A stretch of 64,000 bases of DNA from Desulfonatronospira sp964577315 (GTDB taxonomy: Bacteria > Desulfobacterota > Desulfovibrionia > Desulfovibrionales > Desulfonatronovibrionaceae): positions 1-64,000 of the forward strand of contig CAZNYT010000004.1 in NCBI GenBank assembly GCA_964577315.1, read 5' to 3'. Both the position numbers and the translations under genes were made by a program. The notes under the pieces are model-generated. The model did no database searches. It saw only the letters and a list, made by a program, of their open reading frames with translations, and was not told the DNA's origin. Shown in pieces: positions 1-8,734 of this stretch (position 1 is the stretch's first letter; every line of letters starts with the position of its first letter).

Positions 1-240
1 ATCCAATATTCTGTTCTTCCTGGCTTCCATCCTTCCATCGATATGTCCCAGAACATAGCTTGCTTCGCAGGAAGCGACATTCCCGGGGTCATCCGGTATT
101 TCCCTGTCAGAACAGCCGTCACTGCGGCCTTTTGCGTAACTAGCCGGATCAAGTCCCTGTCTGCAGGAAGGTTTGAGCACCTTATTGCGCAAATTCTGCC
201 ACAGCCAGTCAAGAAATGTCTGGTGTTCATTCTTTTTCAT
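1..240 (-). CDS. Hypothetical protein, 3' end cut by window edge
   Basis: An open minus-strand frame begins with ATG at 240 and runs without a stop off the left edge, giving 80 residues (starts MKKNEHQTFLDWLWQNLR). The composition is soluble, with three scattered Cys and a charged tail; no family is recognised. A weak GGGA lies about 11 bases before the start and an AT-rich stretch follows upstream, as expected of a promoter region. The opposite-strand frame at 43-243 overlaps it completely and looks less protein-like. Real gene status is a guess from the open frame alone. Confidence 0.45.
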   Translation of the reverse strand, partial: MKKNEHQTFLDWLWQNLRNKVLKPSCRQGLDPASYAKGRSDGCSDREIPDDPGNVASCEASYVLGHIDGRMEARKNRILD

Positions 241-712
241 TAATATACATTCCCAATTTAAATATACAGATTTGTATTTGATTACTAAGGGAATAGCACA
301 GGAGCATTAAGCGTTTCTGAAAGCTGATTTTCGGGTTACGTTCATTTAGATAAATAATCTATCTTTACCTTCAAATCAAGGAGGCAAGGTTGGAAAAAAC
401 TCATTATTCGGGGCAAGCGGACTGCCCAAGCTGATCTTTGTAAAATTAAGAGAGTAATTAACCAAATAGGCTAGGTAAATTCTTGCCCAAATTTGACAAT
501 TGTAGGCAAACCACCTTCACTGTGGCTGCACAGAGCGATTTTTTGACCAAAAGCCGGGAGGTGTGATGTGTGGTAATAGTGTCGGGGTGGATTTACACAA
601 GCCAAATGTGAGCTTTTAAGCGTGAAATGGGCGCAAAAGCAACAGTAAAACTAAAAATAATCAATGGGATGACAAATAATTTCTTTATAACTATTTGAAA
701 TTATTAATGGTC
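241..712. other. Intergenic stretch between partial gene and tmRNA
   Basis: About 470 bases without a convincing gene. The part next to the tmRNA 3' end holds its candidate terminator hairpin. The rest is AT-rich at 241-360 and 600-700, and I see no repeat or RNA element in it. Confidence 0.5.
674..706 (-). terminator. Candidate terminator of tmRNA
   Basis: On the minus strand, just after the tmRNA CCA end, AATAATTTC and GAAATTATT can pair around a 12-base loop and are followed by a short TTTG. The stem is AT-rich and the T run poor, so it may be a weak or processing-type end. Confidence 0.4.
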
Positions 713-1074
713 TGGTGGAGGCGGCGGGAATCGAACCCGCGTCCGAGAATGTTCGGTCCAAGGCTTCTACAGGCTTAGTCCGGATTTTGGGTTTCGTTTT
801 CAGGCCTGCCTCCGGACCGGCTGCCTGAAAACTAGTCCCAATAGGGTTTCGCCCTTAAAGCCTTGGGACCGGGCTAAAAGGGCTAGCCTGATGGGGGTCG
901 TCGCTTCTGCTTTGCCTATCAGGCTTCGGCAAAGAGAAACGTGGCTGTCTATGCAGCCAGAGCGTATTCGTTGTTCTTGGCAACTGTGTTTTTGCCGCGT
1001 TTTTTACGAGGACCCCGCGGCACCTCGGCCTGCCACCTTGGCCTCTTCATCCCCGTCGAAGCCATGTCGCCCCC
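713..1074 (-). ncRNA. ssrA: tmRNA (transfer-messenger RNA)
   Basis: Rescues stalled ribosomes by acting as tRNA-Ala and then as mRNA for a degradation tag. The 3' end on the minus strand has the T arm GGTTCGATTCCCGCC followed by the acceptor strand and encoded CCA. The 5' end GGGGGCGACATGGC pairs with CGCCTCC through seven base pairs including one G-U. The tag frame reads GKNTVAKNNEYALAA then TAG if GGC is the resume codon, ending in the usual ALAA. Length is 362 nt, normal for a one-piece tmRNA. The resume codon is inferred by analogy with Gly-starting tags; the ALAA end is certain. Confidence 0.95.
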
Positions 1075-1080
1075 TCGGTG

Positions 1081-1110
1081 ATTACAAGACCTGGTGAGTC
1101 CAAATACCAA
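1081..1110 (-). promoter_or_regulatory. Candidate sigma-70 promoter of ssrA
   Basis: On the minus strand TTGGTA (1105-1110) and TGTAAT (1081-1086) are separated by 18 bases, with the tmRNA 5' end six bases beyond the -10 box. The spacing to the known RNA end supports it; the boxes match consensus only in part. Confidence 0.45.
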
Positions 1111-1129
1111 TATAACCTTTTGCCTGGAT

Positions 1130-1789
1130 TTAGCAAGAGTTGGTGAAAAATTTTTTCTGGATCAGGATCCCGGCAAGCGAAAAAAGAACAAGCAGTACCA
1201 GGGGCCAAATGGTCTGGATGGAGACCAGCTTAGCCCCTTCATGGAGATGGTGGGTTGTTTTGTAAATAGCAGAGGTATAGATAAACCCCTTGAAAGCGAA
1301 CCCCAACAGGGTGCTGGTCATGTAAGGGGCCAGGGGAACCTGTAAAATGCCGCAGCTATAGTTTATCAAAAGGTGCGGGAAGCCGGGCAAGGTGCGCATG
1401 GCCAACAGCTGGAAGAACCCGGAATTCTTGTGCAGCATCCTATAGGCCTGGGTATGTGAGAATTTTTCCCGCAGGGGAGAGCTCAGGAAACCGGTGAAGT
1501 AGTATGCACCCACACTTCCCAGCAATCCCCCGGCAACCACTATCAATGTAGCTGGCCAGGGGGTGTAGACAACCCCCAGTACCCAGATACTTATGGCCGC
1601 TGGGAAGGCCAAAGTATACAAGGCTCCTTGCAACAGGACAAAAAAGAGGGGAGCCCACCACAAGGTAGCCATCTGCTTGGTCCTCTCCAGTTCCTGGCGG
1701 ATATCTATAATGCCGCTGTGCTGCAGGAACAGGCCGAGAAGTAACACCCCGGCCAAAAGCAATATTTTAAGGCTCCCTTTGTACAGCAT
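1130..1789 (-). CDS. TVP38/TMEM64 (VTT domain) membrane protein
   Basis: A 219-residue integral membrane protein of the DedA-related VTT group. Hydrophobic segments lie near residues 8-26, 44-68, 76-98 and 190-212. Between them is the family pattern: a Gly-rich GGLLGSVGAYYF stretch followed by RTLPGFPHLLINYSCG, matching the RxxPxxPxxxxNYxxG signature. Members are proposed lipid scramblases or transporters in envelope maintenance; the substrate cannot be told. No clear Shine-Dalgarno precedes the ATG at 1789, so the start is uncertain. It sits alone between ssrA and recJ, with its own upstream region carrying a mobile-element fragment. Confidence 0.8.
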   Translation of the reverse strand: MLYKGSLKILLLAGVLLLGLFLQHSGIIDIRQELERTKQMATLWWAPLFFVLLQGALYTLAFPAAISIWVLGVVYTPWPATLIVVAGGLLGSVGAYYFTGFLSSPLREKFSHTQAYRMLHKNSGFFQLLAMRTLPGFPHLLINYSCGILQVPLAPYMTSTLLGFAFKGFIYTSAIYKTTHHLHEGAKLVSIQTIWPLVLLVLFSLAGILIQKKFFTNSC

Positions 1790-2114
1790 GCAGTTTTTTG
1801 TTTTTATGGTATCTGTTTAGTACTACAGCGAAACTTTCTTCGTTCCCGAAATGGAGAACAGGAGTATAGTTCCGCACTCACTTTTTAGGAGCAATCCCAC
1901 CGGGGCCGCTTACAGCCCGGCTTCCGGCTCGGAGAAAGAGCTGGACCTAGTTGTAAGTAAAAGAATAAAACCACAGAGAACACAGAGGATTACAGAGTTT
2001 AAAAAATAATTTCTCTGTGTGTCTATGTGTCCAGCGTGTTGCGCGAGAGCTTTTGACTGTCCAGCTGATATTAATCGACTGAATTTTGTGCTCATGGTCT
2101 GAAGACATGGGTTA
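1790..2114. other. Intergenic region with repeat fragments
   Basis: About 325 bases between the VTT gene and recJ. Position 1821 onwards begins TACTACAGCGAAACTT, nearly the end sequence of the inverted-repeat elements at 51376 and 59119, but no clear opposite end is seen; GTTGTAAGT at 1951 is a poor candidate. The CACAGAG hairpin repeat follows at 1971. No coding evidence. Confidence 0.45.
1971..2032. repeat. CACAGAG-type hairpin repeat
   Basis: CCACAGAGAACACAGAG at 1971-1987 faces CTCTGTGTGTCTATGTG near 2013-2030 across an AT-rich loop, forming an imperfect hairpin. Sequences of this CACAGAGAACACAGAG kind are common dispersed intergenic repeats in environmental bacteria (recalled). It could also serve as a transcript end for recJ, which is transcribed toward it. 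Confidence 0.5.
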
Positions 2115-3839
2115 TTATTCCATGATATCCAGGATCTCCTTGATGTTCAAGCGGATGCTGATGAGTCCCTGGTAGTTATTGATTGCGGGGGTATAGGCCA
2201 AAACAATATGCTTGCCCCTAAGGCTTTTTTGTCCCCATCTGGCACCTTCTCGCCAAAACTGCCCCCTGAGATTGGTTCCGGACTCTGTATCCTGCAGAAG
2301 GAATCTCACGTGTTTGTCGTTTCCGAACAGGCTTTGGTCCAGGACTTTCAAGGGAGGGGAGAGAAACACCGGCCGAGGATTTTCCGGGCCAAAGGGCTGA
2401 AGCAGTTCCAGTTCTTGCAGAAATTCCGGGGTTAGAGTCTTGAAATCAAGTAGGCCATCCAGGGTTAGCTCCTTTTTTAGCGGAACCGGTCCTAACCATT
2501 CCCTGGTTACCCGCTTGAATTCTTCCCGGAAATTTTCCAGTTTTTCCGGGGACATGCTCAGCCCGGCAGCCAGTTTGTGCCCTCCGAAACCGGACAGCTC
2601 GGATTGCAGGCTGCAAAGGCCTTGATAAAGATTAAAACCGGATATGCTGCGTCCGGAACCCTTGATCAATCCATCTTCCTGGGTCAATACGAAACAGGGG
2701 CGATAAAACTCTTCAGCCAGGCGCGAGGCCACAATCCCCAATACCCCAGGATGCCAGTCCGGATCGAAAAGGACAAGTCCGCTGTCCTCCGTAAACCTGG
2801 TTACCTGTTCCCTGGCTTGTTCTAGGATGTGATCTTCGGTTTTTTTCCTTTGTTGGTTCAGCCTGTTAAGTTTTCCGGCTATTTGGCGTGCTTTTTCCAG
2901 GTCTTGGCACAAGAGGAGCTCCAGTGCCATGCTGGGATCATCCAGCCTGCCTGCGGCATTGATCCTGGGAGCAAGCCCAAATCCCACCTCTCCGGCACCC
3001 AGCAGATCGCTTCCCCCGAATCCGGCAGCCTCTTTCAAAGCATAAATCCCAGGTCTTTGGGCCTGGTTCAGGAGGAGAAGGCCATTTTTTACCAGGATGC
3101 GGTTGGTGGAATCCAGGGGGACTACATCTGCCAAGGTGCCCAGGGCCACTAGGTCCAAAAGCTCCCGGATATCCATGCTGGGTCCGGGCAAGGTACGGTT
3201 TAGGGCGGCCGCCAAAAAAAAGACCGTGCCCACCCCGGATAGCTCGTTGTGTTGATCCCCGGAGCTCTTGGGATTGATAATAACGTGTGCATCGGGCAGA
3301 TCCTTGCCGGGCAAGTGATGGTCGGTCAAGACTACCCGCATGCCGAGCTCCTTGGCTCTGGAAATCTCGCAGTGGTCGGAGACTCCGCAGTCCACGGTTA
3401 TCAAGGTTTGTACCCCCTCCCGGGCCAGGGTTTCGATGCCGGCAGTATTTAGTCCGTAACCGTCCTGAACCCGGTGGGGAAGATAGCAACGCGGTTCAAT
3501 ACCCCTGTGGGCAAAGAATTCCCTGAGCAGGGCAGTAGAGGTTATCCCGTCCACGTCGTAGTCGCCCCAAATGGCGATTTTTTGCCCGGAGGCAACCGAG
3601 GAGGCTATGACATCCGCTCCTTCCTGCAGCCTGGGCCAGGTCTCCAGGGCGGGCAGGTAGCGCAAGCCCGGACTGAGAAAGAAGTGCATGTCCTGGTAAG
3701 TGGTCATGCCCCTTTGATACAGCAGCCTGCACAGGGTGGCAGAGATGTTTAGCTCTTGTGCCCTGCGGGCCAAAAAATCTTCAGAGACCGGCACCTCTTG
3801 GAGTTGCCAGCTAAGCCGGGAAAGGGATTCCTTTTTCAT
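2115..3839 (-). CDS. recJ: Single-stranded-DNA-specific exonuclease RecJ
   Basis: A 5'-3' single-strand DNA exonuclease used in recombination and mismatch or base-excision repair. The 574 residues have the DHH phosphoesterase motifs in order: GDYDVDGITST (residues 92-101), the DCG stretch near 150, and LTDHH (171-175). A DHHA1 domain carries GSGRSISGFNL and GGHKLAAG near residues 390-430, followed by the OB-fold tail. Length is typical. It is the last gene of the long minus-strand run, starting 6 bases after the HDOD gene. No unusual features. Confidence 0.96.
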   Translation of the reverse strand: MKKESLSRLSWQLQEVPVSEDFLARRAQELNISATLCRLLYQRGMTTYQDMHFFLSPGLRYLPALETWPRLQEGADVIASSVASGQKIAIWGDYDVDGITSTALLREFFAHRGIEPRCYLPHRVQDGYGLNTAGIETLAREGVQTLITVDCGVSDHCEISRAKELGMRVVLTDHHLPGKDLPDAHVIINPKSSGDQHNELSGVGTVFFLAAALNRTLPGPSMDIRELLDLVALGTLADVVPLDSTNRILVKNGLLLLNQAQRPGIYALKEAAGFGGSDLLGAGEVGFGLAPRINAAGRLDDPSMALELLLCQDLEKARQIAGKLNRLNQQRKKTEDHILEQAREQVTRFTEDSGLVLFDPDWHPGVLGIVASRLAEEFYRPCFVLTQEDGLIKGSGRSISGFNLYQGLCSLQSELSGFGGHKLAAGLSMSPEKLENFREEFKRVTREWLGPVPLKKELTLDGLLDFKTLTPEFLQELELLQPFGPENPRPVFLSPPLKVLDQSLFGNDKHVRFLLQDTESGTNLRGQFWREGARWGQKSLRGKHIVLAYTPAINNYQGLISIRLNIKEILDIME

Positions 3840-3845
3840 GGTATG

Positions 3846-4706
3846 TTACTGGGAGAGCATATTTTCCAGTTCCTGCAAGGCGGATCCGGTCCATATCTCA
3901 TGTGCTTTTTTCTGGGTAAACTCCGGGCTTAATTCCAGCTCCCGATGGGATGAAGTATCTGTTCCAGGGCCAAGACTTTGCTGCATTTGGCGTGCGGTGT
4001 GATTGGCAATAGCAAGTATCCTGGCCTTTTTTTGGTGTTTTTCTCCAGCAAGTTCAGGGGTGTGATGCCAGTTGATGGTTTCGGTGAGCTCCTGTGGGAA
4101 ATACCACAGCCGTAAGGTCATGGCCCCGATCAAGGCGTGATCTATACCCCAGAACTCGGTCTCGGCCTGAAAATCCGAGATACCTTTTTTTTCTGCCATA
4201 TTCTGGATCTCTGTCCAGGACCCTGGTACATAAATCGCTGTTATCAGCTTGCCCACATCATGCAAAAGGCCCATGGTAAAAAGGTCCTCTGGGTCATTGA
4301 GCTTTAAAAAGCTCGCCAATTCTCGGGCCATGATGGCAGTAAAGCTGTGGTGTCTCCAGTAGTCTTGCAGATCAAAACGGGTTTTTTGGGGAAGCATTCG
4401 GGCAAGAGCGCTGAGATTGATACCCAATATGATCTTGCGCAGTTCAGACAAACCTAAAAGAGTGGTGGCGCGAGATAAACTGCTGATCCGGGATTCAAAT
4501 CCGTAATAGGCGGAATTGGCCCGGGTGAGAACCTTGGTGGCCAGGGCCTGATCCTGGCCCAGGGTCTCGCTGATTTTATGCAGGGAAGACCTGGAATCCG
4601 TCTGGGTCTGCTGGAACAGCTCCGCCAGCACTGCAGGGGAAATGGGGAGCTCTTTTTGAACCTGGGGCAATGTCTGTAAGAATTGTCTGCCTTGTTCCTG
4701 GCTCAT
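3846..4706 (-). CDS. HDOD-domain protein
   Basis: A 286-residue protein with one HDOD domain (about residues 18-230), a HD-related fold that usually lacks phosphodiesterase activity and acts in signalling or stress regulation. Visible landmarks are LPISPAVLAELFQ near the start, LGLSELRKIILGIN, and the helix-rich FTMGLLHDVGKLI stretch where an HD-like pair (HD at about 147) remains. No partner domain (GGDEF, EAL, receiver) is attached. The gene abuts the upstream TPR gene (stop at 4707, start at 4706), so translation is probably coupled. Its target is unknown. Confidence 0.88.
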   Translation of the reverse strand: MSQEQGRQFLQTLPQVQKELPISPAVLAELFQQTQTDSRSSLHKISETLGQDQALATKVLTRANSAYYGFESRISSLSRATTLLGLSELRKIILGINLSALARMLPQKTRFDLQDYWRHHSFTAIMARELASFLKLNDPEDLFTMGLLHDVGKLITAIYVPGSWTEIQNMAEKKGISDFQAETEFWGIDHALIGAMTLRLWYFPQELTETINWHHTPELAGEKHQKKARILAIANHTARQMQQSLGPGTDTSSHRELELSPEFTQKKAHEIWTGSALQELENMLSQ

Positions 4707-5588
4707 TTAACTTTCTTTTTCGCCGGCTTCATCCGGGGAATCTTTTTGCTGTCCGGGTTGTTTCTGCTCCGTTTTCTTGTCTGCTAGCTGGGAGGCATTT
4801 TTGGGGAGCAGGTTGTACTTTTTCATGTAATACAAGAATTTCTTGGCTTCCTGGAAATCCGAGTTGAGTTGCAAGGCTTTTTTTAGGTGCTCGAATGTTT
4901 TGTCGTACTTTTTAAAGGCAAAGTAGGCCCTGGCTACGTTGTAATGCAGGTTCTCATCGTTTTCTACCAGTTCCAGGGCCCGGGTGTAATATTCCAGGGC
5001 CTGATCGTACATCTTCTGTTTGCGGAGCTTGATTCCGAATTCATTGAACAAGTGCTTGTGCTCGTCTTCAAAAGCGGCATCCAGTTTTACCAGGCGATCA
5101 AATATGTTTTTGGCCTTGTCCTCGTCCCCACGATCCAGATAGGTCAGGCCCAGCCCGAAATTGGCCCGGATGTTTTCCTCGTCCACTTTTAGGGCGTTGT
5201 TGTATTCGTATTCTGCGCTATAGGTCTCACCCCGCTTGCGGTGGCGATCCCCTCGGGCAACGGTTTTGTTCAGCTCCCGCATCTTGGGCTGTACAGTGTA
5301 AGTATAGAATTCTGGTTCCGGAGAGAATTTCTCTAAGAATTCGTCTTTGGAAAGGGTTTTTTTGGGACCGGATGGAACGTAGTTAACATTCAGGGGCTGT
5401 AGCTGAACCTTGTCCTCATCCAGTTCCTCGGCGTACCAATACATTTTTTGGATGGATTTTTTCTGAGTACTGCCAGTGCCTACCTTGGTTATTTCTTGAG
5501 AAGAAAAAACCCCTTGAATTTTGGCTTGTTTTTCCTTGATTTGTTCTAATATGCCCTGTTGTTCAGGGCTTTGTTTTTTCTCACTCAT
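4707..5588 (-). CDS. TPR-repeat protein
   Basis: A 293-residue soluble protein. The first 110 residues are charged and unlike any domain I recognise; residues about 115-255 form four or more tetratricopeptide repeats (for example RGETYSAEYEYNNALKVDEE, YDQALEYYTRALELVEND, YDKTFEHLKKALQLN). The tail is Lys/Glu/Gln-rich and likely disordered. TPRs bind partner proteins; no partner is identified, though the touching HDOD gene is an obvious candidate. Its ATG overlaps the pyrF stop as ATGA, indicating translational coupling. Homologues with this place in the pyrF cluster would be expected in relatives, but I cannot check. Confidence 0.85.
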   Translation of the reverse strand: MSEKKQSPEQQGILEQIKEKQAKIQGVFSSQEITKVGTGSTQKKSIQKMYWYAEELDEDKVQLQPLNVNYVPSGPKKTLSKDEFLEKFSPEPEFYTYTVQPKMRELNKTVARGDRHRKRGETYSAEYEYNNALKVDEENIRANFGLGLTYLDRGDEDKAKNIFDRLVKLDAAFEDEHKHLFNEFGIKLRKQKMYDQALEYYTRALELVENDENLHYNVARAYFAFKKYDKTFEHLKKALQLNSDFQEAKKFLYYMKKYNLLPKNASQLADKKTEQKQPGQQKDSPDEAGEKES

Positions 5589-6313
5589 ACATTGGCACCT
5601 CTAGGGGGTGATGATAACTCATTTTTTATATCCATAACTGCTTGGCAGGGATTTTCAGCTTGGGTAACAGCTCGTCCCAGGACTAGATGAGTTGCTCCGG
5701 CATCCCAGGCTTGCTTAGGAGTGACAGTCCTCTTTTGATCCTGTTGTTCTGTATTGGTTCTAATGCCAGGAGTTACCAGGCAAAAATCCGGGTCTACAAG
5801 CTTTCTTATTCCGGATGCTTCCAGGCCGGAACATACAACTCCGTCAGTCCCCCAATTCCTAGCCTTGGCTGCCAGATCCAAGACTATTTGGCTCAGGTCT
5901 TTAGGCTCATCCCAGGGAAGATCCTCCTGGTTCAAACTGGTAAGCAGGGTTACACCCACTAGCAAGGGTTTGTGTTCTTGGGAACCCTTGTTTTTATCTC
6001 GGGATTCCCGAGCGGATTCTATCATTTTCTTGCCTCCCAGGAGGTGCAGGGTAAGCATGTCCGCCCCTAAATCCAGGCAATTCAAAAGAGCCCTGTTTAC
6101 AGTGTTGGGTATATCCATCAGCTTAAGATCTAAAAATACTTTGTAATCCATTATTTTAAGATCCCGGACAATGTCTGGACCGCAGGCAGTGAAAAGCTCC
6201 AGGCCGATTTTAACCCAAGTTGTGGCTGGCCTTATCTCTTGCGCCAACTTCAGCGCTTTTTCCCGGCTGCTGGTGTCCAGGGCAATAATAATTTCCGGGG
6301 CAGATTTATTCAT
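5585..6313 (-). CDS. pyrF: Orotidine 5'-phosphate decarboxylase
   Basis: Catalyses the last step of de novo UMP synthesis, OMP to UMP plus CO2, in the cytoplasm. The 242 residues contain the family's IIALDTSS beta strand, the catalytic Asp-Lys-x-x-Asp motif DLKLMD (62-67), and the phosphate-binding LVTPGIR region near 185 followed by LVLGRAVT. Length is typical of the short bacterial class. It overlaps gmk by 8 bases upstream and the TPR gene by 4 bases downstream, so the cluster links pyrimidine and guanine nucleotide synthesis. Confidence 0.96.
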   Translation of the reverse strand: MNKSAPEIIIALDTSSREKALKLAQEIRPATTWVKIGLELFTACGPDIVRDLKIMDYKVFLDLKLMDIPNTVNRALLNCLDLGADMLTLHLLGGKKMIESARESRDKNKGSQEHKPLLVGVTLLTSLNQEDLPWDEPKDLSQIVLDLAAKARNWGTDGVVCSGLEASGIRKLVDPDFCLVTPGIRTNTEQQDQKRTVTPKQAWDAGATHLVLGRAVTQAENPCQAVMDIKNELSSPPRGANV

Positions 6314-6926
6314 ACCAGTGTCCTGCAGCGATTTTTTGAGCCAGTCCAGGGTTGTGGGCAGGTCTTAACATTTCTGTCTTTACCAGGGCCTTGAAACGAG
6401 CATAAGCGGTTTGTATTTCGTTATTCACAAGCCAGTAATCGAAGAATTCGCTTTGCAGCATTTCATGGGCTGCGTTTCGGATGCGTTTTTCGATTGTTTC
6501 CTGGCTGTCGCTGCCCCTTTGGACTAACCTGGATCTTAAAACCTCTAGGGAGGGCGGAAAAATGAAGAGATAAACCCCTTGATTTAAATTGTCCTTTATT
6601 TGCCTAGCTCCTTGGACATCTATATCCATTATCAGATTGCCTCCTTTTTGGAGGGTGCTTAGTATCTGCTCCTTGGGAGTGCCGTAAAAATTGTCATGTA
6701 CCTGGGCCCATTCCGCAAAGAAGCCCTGGTCTTTTAGTTCCATGAACTCTGACTGGGCGAGGAAAAAATAGTCTTTGCCATGCACTTCCCCGGGGCGGGG
6801 TGTCCTAGTGGTGTAGGAAACCGAAAAACCGAACTCCGGAAAATCCCTGCACAGCATATTGATCAAGGTGCTCTTGCCTGTCCCGGAAGGAGCGCTCAGC
6901 ACCAGCAAAATCCCCTTAGGTTTCAT
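6306..6926 (-). CDS. gmk: Guanylate kinase
   Basis: Phosphorylates GMP to GDP with ATP. The 206 residues begin with the P-loop SAPSGTGKST (11-20), then TTRTPRPGEVHGKDYFF, the GMP-binding segment, and a LID region with RLVQRGSDS. Length is typical. The start overlaps the end of the RemA-like gene by 11 bases. The order yicC, remA-like, gmk is widely conserved in bacteria. Confidence 0.97.
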   Translation of the reverse strand: MKPKGILLVLSAPSGTGKSTLINMLCRDFPEFGFSVSYTTRTPRPGEVHGKDYFFLAQSEFMELKDQGFFAEWAQVHDNFYGTPKEQILSTLQKGGNLIMDIDVQGARQIKDNLNQGVYLFIFPPSLEVLRSRLVQRGSDSQETIEKRIRNAAHEMLQSEFFDYWLVNNEIQTAYARFKALVKTEMLRPAHNPGLAQKIAAGHWYE

Positions 6927-7197
6927 CCTTTTTCTCCAGGTGTTTTAGCCTCTGGGCCACGGTTTCAGTTTGGATGGCGGATAGGATCACGTGCCTGGAG
7001 TCCATGATCAGGATGGAGCGGGTTTTTCTGCCCTGAGTGGCGTCGATGAGCATGTTCTGTTCCTTGGCTTCCTCTCGGAGACGGCGCATGGGAGAGGACC
7101 CGGGATTGACAATGGCTACCACCCTGGAGCTGATCACGGAATTACCAAATCCGATATTGAGCAGCTTGAGTTTTTGTCCGGGGGAATCCTTTACCAT
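6916..7197 (-). CDS. RemA-like / DUF370 DNA-binding protein
   Basis: A 93-residue member of DUF370, to which the Bacillus matrix regulator RemA belongs. It shows LLNIGFGNSVISSRVVAIVNP and an RTRSI-like region (KTRSILIMDSRHVILSA). The frame could extend upstream to 7287, but that part lies inside yicC and reads unlike protein; ATG at 7197 sits 3 bases before the yicC stop triplet, the usual junction. Outside Firmicutes the role is unclear, though the family is a DNA-binding ring former. Neighbours yicC and gmk match the conserved context. Confidence 0.9.
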   Translation of the reverse strand: MVKDSPGQKLKLLNIGFGNSVISSRVVAIVNPGSSPMRRLREEAKEQNMLIDATQGRKTRSILIMDSRHVILSAIQTETVAQRLKHLEKKDET

Positions 7198-7199
7198 TG

Positions 7200-8081
7200 T
7201 TATTCCAGGTTTTGGGCCTGCTCTCGGCATTTCTCCAGTTGGGCCTTGAACTCCACGGCGAATCTGCTCATATCCGTGTTTTGGCACTTATTGGCGCAAG
7301 TATTTATTTCCCTGAAGGCCTCCTGGAGCAAGAAGTCCAATTTGCGCCCCACTTCCCGGGATTCCTTCAGGAGATTGCGCATGGCCTCCAGGTGGCTCCC
7401 CATCCTGGTAAGCTCCTCGGTTACATCCAGTTTTTCGGACAAGAGCCCCAGTTCCTGCAAGAGCCTGTTTTCATCCGGTTCCCAGTCCATTTCAGACAGG
7501 ATCTTGTCCACTCTTTGCTTGAGTTCCTGAAAGCGTTGCCCGGCGTTGTCCTTTGCTAGGCCCTTGAGTTCCGTGAGCAGGTTCTCCATTTCCCCCAAGC
7601 GATTCTGCAAATCCTGTACAAGCACATCTCCTTCGGCTTCTCTGGATCTGTTCCAGTTCCTAAGCGCTTCGTTCAGGGTTCCCTCCAGGTCATCCAAGAA
7701 TTCCTGCCTGGGCCTGGTATTTTGTTCTTTCCATAGACTTGGGATTTTCAGGAATATGTTTAGATCCGGGGTAAAATCCGCCCCTATCTCCCGGGAAAAT
7801 CCCCTTATGTCTTCCAGCATGGCCTGGGCCATGGTTCGGTCCAGTTCCATGTTAAGTATGCCCGGATCCAAGATGCGCATGTCCAAGTAAATCTCCACTC
7901 GACCCCGGGAGGCATAGTGACGGACCAACTTTTCCCACTCGCCTTGAATAAAGTTGAGGGAAGGGGGTGTTTTCCATTTCAGGTCCAGGTGGCGGCTGTT
8001 GACGCTTTTTATCTCCCAGGTAAGGCTCCAGCTGTCCTTGTTCAGCGCGGCTGAGCCGTAACCGGTCATGCTAAAGGCCAT
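7200..8081 (-). CDS. yicC: YicC family endoribonuclease-like protein
   Basis: About 293 residues with the YicC N-terminal signature SMTGYG and the C-terminal DUF1732 region (KLDFLLQEAFREINT ... FKAQLEKCREQAQNLE). E. coli YicC is reported to be an endoribonuclease; that role is carried over only by homology. ATG at 8081 was chosen because AAGGAG stands five bases before it; a GTG two codons earlier is too close to that site. It heads the conserved yicC, remA-like, gmk, pyrF string. Confidence 0.92.
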   Translation of the reverse strand: MAFSMTGYGSAALNKDSWSLTWEIKSVNSRHLDLKWKTPPSLNFIQGEWEKLVRHYASRGRVEIYLDMRILDPGILNMELDRTMAQAMLEDIRGFSREIGADFTPDLNIFLKIPSLWKEQNTRPRQEFLDDLEGTLNEALRNWNRSREAEGDVLVQDLQNRLGEMENLLTELKGLAKDNAGQRFQELKQRVDKILSEMDWEPDENRLLQELGLLSEKLDVTEELTRMGSHLEAMRNLLKESREVGRKLDFLLQEAFREINTCANKCQNTDMSRFAVEFKAQLEKCREQAQNLE

Positions 8082-8171
8082 TTGCACTCCTTGGCGGGTT
8101 TAAAACGAGTTAGCAGCTTCAGTTATGTGTTGTTGTTCCATTGGTTGTTGCGGGTACTGCCTTGCCTGGAG

Positions 8172-8711
8172 CTAAGTCCGGGTTTTATTTTTTAGTTGCC
8201 TGCGGTAAATTTCCCGGATGGCCCGCAGATGGGTCTTGGTCTTTTCAGCGGCGTAATCCGGAAAGGTCCAGGGCAAATCCATCCAGTCCCCCCGGGCATA
8301 GATCAGGGTGAGATCCGCCCAGATCCCCTGGCCCAGGTAAACTCGGTGAGAAAAGTTTTTTCCGGTGGCTAAAACCAGGCGCTCCAGGGTTAACAGTCCT
8401 GGATCCAGGTTAAAGATGCGACAGCCATCCCTAGAGTAATCCTTTTCCCATTGGTTGGTCAAAAGCTTGATTTCCGGGAGTCCATTCTGCTCCACCAGGG
8501 GCTCGAAAGCAAGTATTTGCCTGGAGATAGGTTTGCCCAACTCCCGGTCGTAATAAGTGGTTTCGGTGAAAGGGATGAAAGGGCTCTGGTAATCTATTGC
8601 GCCAAATTCCCTTGCCAAGGTATTTTGTAGCCTATCGCAAAAAAATTCCCATTTGGAGCTGAGCACGGATAGCACTAGCTTGCCGGGGTTAGGTATCTCA
8701 GGTTTACTCAT
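8172..8711 (-). CDS. DUF4416 family protein
   Basis: About 179 residues matching the DUF4416 family seen mainly in deltaproteobacteria and other anaerobes. Features: KLVLSVLSSKWEFF near the start, FTETTYYDRELG, and LLTLERLVLATGKNFSHRVYLG. Function is unknown; no catalytic motif is evident. The ATG at 8711 is preferred because the next upstream candidate, a GTG at 8741, overlaps the mtaB stop, but either is possible. It follows the methylthiotransferase gene closely. Confidence 0.8.
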   Translation of the reverse strand: MSKPEIPNPGKLVLSVLSSKWEFFCDRLQNTLAREFGAIDYQSPFIPFTETTYYDRELGKPISRQILAFEPLVEQNGLPEIKLLTNQWEKDYSRDGCRIFNLDPGLLTLERLVLATGKNFSHRVYLGQGIWADLTLIYARGDWMDLPWTFPDYAAEKTKTHLRAIREIYRRQLKNKTRT

Positions 8712-8734
8712 ATGCTCTATAATATCTTTAGTTT

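Noticed and set aside
43..243. A 66-residue plus-strand open frame near the left edge
   Set aside because: It overlaps the minus-strand open frame ending at 240 almost completely, has no ribosome site, and its composition is less protein-like.
1910..2095. A 61-residue minus-strand frame in the intergenic region
   Set aside because: It is built largely on the CACAGAG repeat and has no ribosome site.
6990..7290. Longer N-terminus for the RemA-like protein, up to 7287
   Set aside because: The extra 30 residues come from inside yicC in another frame; ATG at 7197 fits the family and the gene junction.
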